A stretch of 32,082 nt of DNA from Sediminibacterium sp. (lineage in GTDB: Bacteria > Bacteroidota > Bacteroidia > Chitinophagales > Chitinophagaceae). The position numbers were made by a program, and so were the translations under genes. Of the stretch, positions 26,563 to 32,082 are shown one piece after another. The notes beneath the pieces were generated by a model, which was given only the letters and a program-made list of their open reading frames with translations, was not told where the DNA came from and searched no databases. The stretch covers positions 1-32,082 of the forward strand of contig QYPL01000008.1 in NCBI GenBank assembly GCA_007280515.1. Reading direction: 5' to 3'. Position 1 is the first letter of the stretch. The number at the start of each line of letters is the position of its first letter.

Positions 26563-29403
26563 CTACCCCTTCATTTCTAATGCTAAAAACTTAGCCGTAT
26601 ATGTTTTTGATTTTTTAATCATTTCCTCTGGAGTGCCTGTAAATTGAATAAGTCCTCCACCATTGCCCCCTTCTGGACCTAGGTCAATAATATGATCGGC
26701 TACTTTAATGACATCCATATTATGCTCAATCACAAGTACGGTATTACCTCTATCTACTAATCGGTTCAATACACCAATTAATAATTGAATATCCTGAAAA
26801 TGTAAGCCCGTAGTAGGTTCATCTAAAATATAAAATGTTTTACCTGTATCTTTTTTACCTAATTCCGTAGCCAATTTAACGCGTTGTGCTTCTCCTCCAC
26901 TTAATGTTACGGCCGACTGTCCTAAAGTAATATATCCCAAGCCTACTTCCAGTAACACTTTTAATTTTCTATAAATAAAAGGTACGGCTTGAAAAAATTC
27001 ACAGGCTTCTTCTACTGTCATATTCAATACATCGCTAATAGACTTTCCTTTATATCTAATTTCTAAAGTTTCTCTATTATATCTTTTGCCTCCACATTTT
27101 TCACAGTGCACATATACGTCGGGCAAAAAATTCATTTCAATCACACGCATTCCACCGCCTTCGCATACTTCACAGCGACCACTTTTTACATTAAAAGAAA
27201 AACGACCTGCTAAGTAGCCTCTAATTTTAGCCTCAGGTACAGAAGCAAACAAGGTTCTGATATCTGTAAAGAAACCACAATAAGTAGCGGGGTTACTACG
27301 AGGTGTTCTACCAATGGGCGACTGGTCTATCTCTATTACTTTATCTATTTGCTCTATGCCTTCTACTTTTATAAAGGGCATGGGCTTGGTTTTACTATTA
27401 TAACAAAACTGAGAAAGTATGGGATATAAAGTTTCATTAATTAAAGTAGACTTTCCACTACCGCTCACTCCCGTTACCACCGTCAATGTACCTAATGGAA
27501 AACTACAGTTTACTTTTTGTAAAGTATTACCCGTAGCTCCTTTAATATGTATATGTAAGCCATTACCCTTTCTTCGCTCAGCAGGTATTTCAATTTTCTT
27601 TTTCCCTGCTAAAAATAAGGAGGTATCCGATTTTAATTTAATAATTTCTTGCGGCGTGCCTTGTGCTACAATATGACCACCATGAATACCCGCTTTAGGG
27701 CCAATGTCCACTAAGTAATCGGCAGCCATCATAATATCTTTATCATGCTCCACTACTAAAACGGTGTTGCCAATATCGCGTAATTGTTTAAGCGCAGTAA
27801 TTAATCTTTGGTTGTCGCGTTGATGAAGTCCAATAGAAGGCTCGTCTAATATATAAGTAATACCTTGTAATTGAGAACCAATTTGAGTGGCCAAGCGAAT
27901 TCTTTGAGACTCACCCCCACTAAGGGATTTAGAAGGCCTGCTTAAAGACAAATACGATAAACCCACATTCATTAAAAAAGAAATACGGTCGTCAATTTCT
28001 TTTAATATACCAGCAGCAATTTGAGTATCTTTTTTATCAAGTTTAGCAGGAATTTTTTTAAACCAGTCCTGTAAGACATCTAAATGCATGTCATTTAAAG
28101 TAGCAATATTTTTATCATTCACTTTAAACCATAAACTTTCTTTTCTTAACCTCGCTCCCTCACAAGTAGGACAAGTATTGAGTTCCATATAACCTTCCAC
28201 CCAAGCTTTTAACTGGTCGGTGCTTTGAGAAGAAGTAAACCATCTTTTCATCATGGGCACAATCCCTTCATAACTACCCGTGTATTCATTGGGAATATTC
28301 TCATCGTTTAAATCCATGTCCAAACTAGAAGAAATATTTTTATCTCCAAATAAAATTAAATTCAAATGCTCTTTAGATAAATCTTGAATGGCTTTGTCTA
28401 AATTAATTTTATGTTTTCTGGCGAATAATTTTACTTGATTAAATACACTGGCCTCTCTGGCTTCTCCCAATGGGCTAATGGCTCCTTCATTAATACTTAA
28501 AGCAGGGTCTTGCAAAAGCAAACTCATATCAATAGCATACACATTCCCTAAACCTTTACAATTAGAACAGGCTCCATAAGGGGAGTTAAATGAAAAACTA
28601 TTGGGTGAAGGTTCTTCATAACTTAAACCTGTTGTCTCACACATTAATTGTTTAGAGTATTGAACCAATTTAGTTTTACCTTCTTCTAAAACAAAGAGTA
28701 AGTCCTTACCCATTTTTAAACATTGGGAAACACTTTCTCCTAATCTTGTTTTCATAGCGTCTGTCACGGGTATGCGGTCAATCACAATTTCAATATCGTG
28801 AATTTTATAACGGTCTACTTGGTATTTGGGCCTAAGTTCAATAATTTCTCCATCTACCCTCGCCTTCACAAATCCTTTCTTTCTAATTTCTTCAAATAAT
28901 TCTCGGTAATGTCCTTTTCTTCCGCGCACGACAGGTGCTAATAAATTAATTTTCTTGTCTTTAAACTGAGTGAAAATATTTTGAATAATTTCTGCTTCAG
29001 AAAATTTTACCATGGGCTTACCCGTATTGTAACTATGGGCCTTGCCTATACGCGCATATAATAATCTTAGAAAATCGTATAATTCGGTAACGGTACCTAC
29101 TGTGGACCTTGGGTTTTTATTGGTGGTTTTTTGCTCAATGGCAATGACTGGAGAAAGTCCAGTAATTTGGTCTACATCGGGACGCTCCATTTCACCCATA
29201 AACTGCCTAGCATAAGCGCTAAAGCTTTCCATATAGCGTCGCTGTCCCTCATTATATAGCGTATCAAAAGCCAAGGAGGACTTACCACTTCCGCTCACCC
29301 CCGTAAACACTACTAACTGGTTTTTAGGAATGGTAATATCAAAATTTTTGAGGTTGTGCTCTCGGGCACCTACTACGGTGATATATTCTTTAATTTGGCT
29401 CAT
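26563..29403 (-). CDS. uvrA: excinuclease ABC subunit A
   Basis: UvrA recognises bulky DNA lesions and loads UvrB in nucleotide excision repair. The 946-residue protein has the standard two ABC modules. The first Walker A is GVSGSGKSSL (about 35-44) with signature LSGGESQRIRLAT; the second is GVSGSGKSTL with LSGGEAQRVKLAT. Zinc-binding Cys groups are in CSNCKGLG and CEVCEGGG/CEKCGGKRYN. The length and motifs are complete. It is divergent from the PAP2 gene. A -7-like TAACTTTA lies nine bases before its ATG (29413-29420, minus). Confidence 0.98.
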   Translation of the reverse strand: MSQIKEYITVVGAREHNLKNFDITIPKNQLVVFTGVSGSGKSSLAFDTLYNEGQRRYMESFSAYARQFMGEMERPDVDQITGLSPVIAIEQKTTNKNPRSTVGTVTELYDFLRLLYARIGKAHSYNTGKPMVKFSEAEIIQNIFTQFKDKKINLLAPVVRGRKGHYRELFEEIRKKGFVKARVDGEIIELRPKYQVDRYKIHDIEIVIDRIPVTDAMKTRLGESVSQCLKMGKDLLFVLEEGKTKLVQYSKQLMCETTGLSYEEPSPNSFSFNSPYGACSNCKGLGNVYAIDMSLLLQDPALSINEGAISPLGEAREASVFNQVKLFARKHKINLDKAIQDLSKEHLNLILFGDKNISSSLDMDLNDENIPNEYTGSYEGIVPMMKRWFTSSQSTDQLKAWVEGYMELNTCPTCEGARLRKESLWFKVNDKNIATLNDMHLDVLQDWFKKIPAKLDKKDTQIAAGILKEIDDRISFLMNVGLSYLSLSRPSKSLSGGESQRIRLATQIGSQLQGITYILDEPSIGLHQRDNQRLITALKQLRDIGNTVLVVEHDKDIMMAADYLVDIGPKAGIHGGHIVAQGTPQEIIKLKSDTSLFLAGKKKIEIPAERRKGNGLHIHIKGATGNTLQKVNCSFPLGTLTVVTGVSGSGKSTLINETLYPILSQFCYNSKTKPMPFIKVEGIEQIDKVIEIDQSPIGRTPRSNPATYCGFFTDIRTLFASVPEAKIRGYLAGRFSFNVKSGRCEVCEGGGMRVIEMNFLPDVYVHCEKCGGKRYNRETLEIRYKGKSISDVLNMTVEEACEFFQAVPFIYRKLKVLLEVGLGYITLGQSAVTLSGGEAQRVKLATELGKKDTGKTFYILDEPTTGLHFQDIQLLIGVLNRLVDRGNTVLVIEHNMDVIKVADHIIDLGPEGGNGGGLIQFTGTPEEMIKKSKTYTAKFLALEMKG

Positions 29404-29467
29404 TGGAGGGGTTAAAGTTATAACAACCTTTTAAATAATTTGTTTAGAACAAAGAATAAACATTTCG

Positions 29468-29475
29468 TAAATTTG
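29468..29475 (+). promoter_or_regulatory. candidate -7 box for the PAP2 gene
   Basis: TAAATTTG matches TAnnTTTG and ends 14 bp before the TTG start. A TTTG/TTTAG stretch 20-25 bp upstream could be the -33 element. The short distance supports translation starting at the TTG rather than further upstream. Confidence 0.5.
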
Positions 29476-29489
29476 CAAAAACCAGATTC

Positions 29490-30101
29490 TTGCAAAAAAA
29501 GCACTTTATAATCGCTATCGTTTTAAGCATTAGCCTTGCTGCTAGTTTGTTTTCAATGAGTATGCTCTGGGGTAAGAATGAGGCCTTTCTTTATTTAAAC
29601 GCGAACCTAGGCCAATTGGCAGATAAGGTTTTTGAATACAGCAGCTACTTGGCCGAGGGGTGGATCTGGATTCCCTATTTTATAGTACTGGTGGGCTTGT
29701 ACAAAAAGGACAGTGCTTTTATTTTAATGAACTTTTTAGTATCTACCCTGCTTACACAATTTGCTAAAAACTATATTTTTGATACTGCCATGCGCCCTAT
29801 GGCAAGCGGGTTAGACGCTACTCAAATTCATACCGTGGCCGGTGTTGAAATTCATACTTTTAATAGTTTCCCTTCCGGTCATACCGCCACCGCCTTTACA
29901 CTATTTTTATTGACTACTTATTTATTCCCTAATAAATATGCTTTTGTTATTTTTTTATTATATGCGCTTGCATGTAGTTATTCTCGCATTTATTTAGCAC
30001 AACATTTTCCATTGGACCTTGCAGGGGGTATTCTAGTAGCCCTAATTACATTACCCATTAGTATTTTTATAAGACAAAAATTAAATAAAAAACCATTCTA
30101 G
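29490..30101 (+). CDS. PAP2-family membrane phosphatase
   Basis: This is a 203-residue integral membrane phosphatase of the PAP2 superfamily with about five or six membrane segments. Two of the three signature motifs are clear: PSGHTAT (about 127-133) and SRIYLAQHFPLDLAGG (about 164-179), supplying the catalytic histidines and aspartate. The first motif is unusual. Lys of AKNYIFDTAMRP is eight residues before RP instead of the common six, so the Lys position may have shifted. Likely substrates are lipid phosphates such as undecaprenyl-PP, phosphatidate or lipid A phosphate; the sequence does not decide. The start is TTG, as no suitable ATG precedes the first membrane segment. It is 43 bp upstream of the phosphodiesterase gene and probably co-transcribed. 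Confidence 0.85.
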   Translation: MQKKHFIIAIVLSISLAASLFSMSMLWGKNEAFLYLNANLGQLADKVFEYSSYLAEGWIWIPYFIVLVGLYKKDSAFILMNFLVSTLLTQFAKNYIFDTAMRPMASGLDATQIHTVAGVEIHTFNSFPSGHTATAFTLFLLTTYLFPNKYAFVIFLLYALACSYSRIYLAQHFPLDLAGGILVALITLPISIFIRQKLNKKPF

Positions 30102-30144
30102 CAAACGAGCAGTTTGGTTATTTTAAACCCTTTCAAATTATTTT

Positions 30145-31398
30145 ATGTTAAAACGTTTTTTATTTATAATAAGCTTATTTGCATTATTGAATGTAATGGC
30201 GCAGGATACTACACAACAAATTATTAGTGGTAGAAAAAATAGCCCCGCTCAAATAACTAAGCCCTATGTTATTTTAATTTCCGCCGATGGTTTTAGAGCC
30301 GATTTTACTGAACTCTATGAAGCCAAAAAATTACAAGCACTTTCTAAAGCTGGGGTTCGAGGTAAATACATGATTCCTTCTTATCCTTCTGTAACTTTTC
30401 CTAATCATTATAGTATTGCAACAGGCTTATACCCTGCGCATCATGGACTAGTAGATAATAGTTATATCGATGTTCCCACTGGCGCTTTTTACAATATGGG
30501 TAATAAAAAAATGGTGGCGGAAGGTAAATGGTATAGCGGTACCCCACTTTGGGTTTTAGCAGAGCAGCAAAAAATGATTAGTGCTAGTTTTTACTGGGTA
30601 GGGTCAGAAGCCGAAATCCAAGGCATTAAACCTACCTACCATTATATCTATAATGAAAAAATTGATATCGCCACTAGAATTAAAGCTGTGAAGGACTGGT
30701 TAAGCCTTCCTGAAGATAAGCGCCCACACTTCATTACTTTTTATTTTCCCGATGTTGATCACGATGCACATAATTATGGACCTGATGATATGCTCGTAAA
30801 AAAATCGGTGCAGTTTGTAGATAGTAGTATTAATGCCTTACAAGAATCATTAGCAAGTTTACACTTACCTATTAATTATATTTTTGTTTCAGACCATGGC
30901 ATGGCCAAGGTAGATAATGTAAATACCAAGCCTTTGCCTTCCAGTATTGATACCGCTTATTTTACTGTTCCTTGGGGCGATACACAATTACATTTATACG
31001 CAAAGGATAAATCTAAAATAGAACCCACTTATAATGCACTTAAAAAAGATACCAGTGTGACTGTGTATACATTAGATGAGACTCCAGCCTACTGGCATCA
31101 TAAAAAAGCAGACGATAAATTTAACAGATTAGGTGACCTAATTGTGGTGCCACATTTTCCTAAAGTTTTTAATTTATCGAAGAGTAAACCTTCACTAGGT
31201 AAACATGGCTTTGATAATCATATGCCTGAAATGCGCGCCAGCTTTATGGCTTGGGGCCCTGCCTTTAAAAAAGGGTTGACCATTGATGGTTTTGAAAATG
31301 TAAATATTTATCCATTGGTCGCGCATATACTAGGCTTAAACTACGACTCAAAAACTATCGATGGTAAGTTTGAAGTATTAAAGCCAATATTAAAATAG
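30145..31398 (+). CDS. exported ENPP-type phosphodiesterase/nucleotide pyrophosphatase
   Basis: This 417-residue protein belongs to the alkaline phosphatase superfamily, type I phosphodiesterase/nucleotide pyrophosphatase branch. It has a signal peptide (about 1-19, ending NVMA-Q). The two-zinc site is visible: Asp48 (ISADGF), the nucleophile Thr84 (PSVTFPNH), DVDHDAH (Asp and His), SDHGM (Asp and His) and the late His of GKHGFDNH. The Thr nucleophile and the TFPNH context are typical of ENPPs rather than phosphomonoesterases. It should act in the periplasm on nucleotide or other phosphodiesters, perhaps in phosphate or nucleotide scavenging. It follows the PAP2 gene by 43 bp, suggesting a small phosphohydrolase operon. 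Confidence 0.9.
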   Translation: MLKRFLFIISLFALLNVMAQDTTQQIISGRKNSPAQITKPYVILISADGFRADFTELYEAKKLQALSKAGVRGKYMIPSYPSVTFPNHYSIATGLYPAHHGLVDNSYIDVPTGAFYNMGNKKMVAEGKWYSGTPLWVLAEQQKMISASFYWVGSEAEIQGIKPTYHYIYNEKIDIATRIKAVKDWLSLPEDKRPHFITFYFPDVDHDAHNYGPDDMLVKKSVQFVDSSINALQESLASLHLPINYIFVSDHGMAKVDNVNTKPLPSSIDTAYFTVPWGDTQLHLYAKDKSKIEPTYNALKKDTSVTVYTLDETPAYWHHKKADDKFNRLGDLIVVPHFPKVFNLSKSKPSLGKHGFDNHMPEMRASFMAWGPAFKKGLTIDGFENVNIYPLVAHILGLNYDSKTIDGKFEVLKPILK

Positions 31399-31510
31399 TT
31401 TAATTACTTTTTTAGAAATAATTCGAAAGTATTCTATAATTTATATAAATTTTCTATTCATATACTCATTTGTTAAAATACTTTAACCGAAAATGAAATT
31501 ATATGTAATA

Positions 31511-31541
31511 AGTTTATACTACTAAACAAATAGTATAAACT
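31511..31541. promoter_or_regulatory. perfect 11-bp inverted repeat abutting the HTH start codon
   Basis: AGTTTATACTA (31511-31521) and TAGTATAAACT (31531-31541) are exact reverse complements around a 9-base spacer. The right arm ends on the base before the ATG at 31542. It could be an operator for autoregulation by the encoded HTH protein, or an mRNA hairpin limiting its translation. Confidence 0.6.
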
Positions 31542-31745
31542 ATGACAACGAATAAAAAGTTAACAGCCACCGAAAGCAGAATACTAAGTTTAATTTCCCA
31601 GCAAAAACAGAGTAAAGAAATAGCTGAAATATTATTTGTTTCTGAAAAAACAATTCGTAACCATAGGTATAATATTAAAAAGAAATTAGACCTACCTAAA
31701 GAGAATAATAGTTTGTTGAAGTGGGCGATACTAAATTTTAAGTGA
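31542..31745 (+). CDS. stand-alone LuxR/GerE-type HTH protein
   Basis: This 67-residue protein consists almost wholly of a GerE-type helix-turn-helix. It reads LTATESRILSLISQQKQSKEIAEILFVSEKTIRNHRYNIKKKLDLP, with the usual LT-x-x-E start, the KEIAE helix and the recognition helix VSEKTIRNH. The receiver or sensor domain normally fused to this module is absent, and no upstream frame supplies one. So it is either a genuine small regulator or the remnant of a response regulator. The perfect inverted repeat before the ATG favours a working, possibly self-regulated gene. It converges on tRNA-Pro across a repeat-rich gap. Confidence 0.72.
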   Translation: MTTNKKLTATESRILSLISQQKQSKEIAEILFVSEKTIRNHRYNIKKKLDLPKENNSLLKWAILNFK

Positions 31746-31772
31746 TCCTGTACCTTTTTTATATGCCATTTG

Positions 31773-31799
31773 GATTGCCGTCGCTTCGCTCCGGCATCC
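31773..31799. repeat. GC-rich hairpin after the HTH gene
   Basis: GGATTGCCG pairs with CGGCATCC across TCGCTTCGCTC, with one bulged T. It lies 27 bp after the HTH stop. It is GC-rich for this window and lacks a T-run on the plus strand, so it is not a classic terminator. It may belong to a dispersed palindromic repeat family. Confidence 0.5.
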
Positions 31800-31837
31800 T
31801 GTTAACCCTCAGTGCAAAAGCATAAAAACATAAGCCT

Positions 31838-31979
31838 CAACAAAAGTCCACTTCATGGCCTTTATGTTATTTAACTCATTCACAAATTCAAGCGAGCTTG
31901 ATTTATACTATACAACAAAAGTCCACTTCGTGGCCTTTATGTTATTTAACTCATTCACAAATTCAAGCGAGCTTGATTT
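31838..31979. repeat. 67-bp direct repeat, two copies, 75-bp period
   Basis: Copies at 31838-31904 and 31913-31979 differ at one base (A or G in CTTCATGG/CTTCGTGG). Each contains a hairpin AAAGTCCAC/GTGGCCTTT, a palindrome GTTATTTAAC-type segment (its reverse complement recurs at 31988-31997), and TCAAGC-GA-GCTTGA. On the minus strand the first hairpin is followed by TTTTG, a weak terminator-like arrangement. Confidence 0.85.
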
Positions 31980-31998
31980 GTTTATTCGTTAAATAACA

Positions 31999-32022
31999 AA
32001 GCCCCAACTTTCGTTGAGGCTT
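31999..32022 (-). terminator. hairpin after tRNA-Pro, likely terminator
   Basis: On the minus strand AAGCCTCAAC and GTTGGGGCTT form a 10-pair stem (one U-G pair) with a GAAA tetraloop, followed by TTGTTATTT. It begins 14 bases after the tRNA CCA end and is best read as its terminator or 3' processing hairpin. Confidence 0.6.
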
Positions 32023-32035
32023 ATGTTTTCTTTTT

Positions 32036-32082
32036 TGGTCGGGAAGACAGGATTCGAACCTGCGACCACCTGGTCCCAAACC
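32036..32082 (-). tRNA. tRNA-Pro(UGG), 3' part, cut by window edge
   Basis: The 47 bases read on the minus strand give the following. Two bases close the anticodon stem; the loop is TTTGGGA (anticodon TGG followed by G); the 3' anticodon strand is CCAGG; the variable loop is TGGTC. The T arm is GCAGG-TTCGAAT-CCTGT, the acceptor strand CTTCCCG, the discriminator A, and CCA is encoded. The 5' half (acceptor 5' strand, D arm) lies outside the window. Anticodon and T arm agree with a proline tRNA. Confidence 0.92.

Larger units (their letters stand above)
31825..32029. repeat. 23-base inverted repeat pair bracketing direct repeats
   Basis: The left arm (31825-31847) and right arm (32007-32029) are reverse complements at 22 of 23 positions and share AAAACATAAGCCTCAAC. 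They enclose about 159 bp with two 67-bp direct repeats. The right arm also forms half of the hairpin just beyond tRNA-Pro. Confidence 0.75.

Noticed and set aside
31838..31979. CRISPR or integron attC array
   Set aside because: There are only two copies with an 8-bp gap, no unique spacers or cassettes, and no integrase nearby.
31746..32082. Integrated element at tRNA-Pro
   Set aside because: The gap beside the tRNA has repeats, but no integrase gene and no second copy of the tRNA 3' end is present in the window.

Overview
This is a chromosomal window from a low-GC member of the Bacteroidota, most likely Chitinophagaceae or a close relative. That placement is inferred from gene content (a type III glutamine synthetase, the efp-accB-accC block, a pyrG/yidC neighbourhood) and from repeated TAnnTTTG -7 boxes just upstream of genes, the promoter signature of this phylum. 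Nearly all of the sequence is core metabolism, translation and repair. I see no phage, insertion sequence, CRISPR array, toxin-antitoxin pair or recognisable defence cluster.

Layout. Positions 40-6969 (minus strand) hold pyrG, icmF and yidC, with the large B12-dependent acyl-CoA mutase fusion placed between the other two. A secreted dienelactone-hydrolase-like protein (plus, 7215-8090) converges on a minus-strand block proC, hldD, purL (8281-12464). Type III glutamine synthetase (plus, 12734-14926) converges on accC, accB and efp (minus, 15105-17915). Divergent from efp, a plus-strand series runs sucD, a small secreted protein overlapping an FAD oxidoreductase, and a small membrane protein. 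A minus-strand MFS transporter follows, divergent from aspS. Next come a membrane protein, rarA and an ElaA-like GNAT. uvrA (minus) is divergent from a PAP2 phosphatase and an ENPP-type phosphodiesterase (plus). The right end has a 67-residue stand-alone LuxR-type HTH protein, a repeat-rich gap, and the 3' half of tRNA-Pro(UGG) on the minus strand, cut by the window edge.

Working together: icmF, accBC and sucD all touch acyl-CoA metabolism, although only accB/accC look like one operon. purL, pyrG and glnN all depend on glutamine nitrogen. uvrA and rarA are DNA-repair genes. These groupings are metabolic, not evidence of a single regulated unit.

The unusual material lies in the gaps. Three intergenic regions (8099-8240, 17032-17234, 31838-31979) each carry two or three copies of a hairpin-bearing unit spaced 75-88 bp apart, placed at gene 3' ends. 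An 11-bp motif, TTCTCTAATGA on the minus strand, recurs beside long hairpins after efp and accC. A perfect 11-bp inverted repeat abuts the start codon of the stand-alone HTH gene. Within proteins, EF-P has a divergent, longer tip loop without the usual PGKG, and the mutase carries the two residues expected for isobutyryl-CoA rather than methylmalonyl-CoA. I did not find a clear new multi-gene system.
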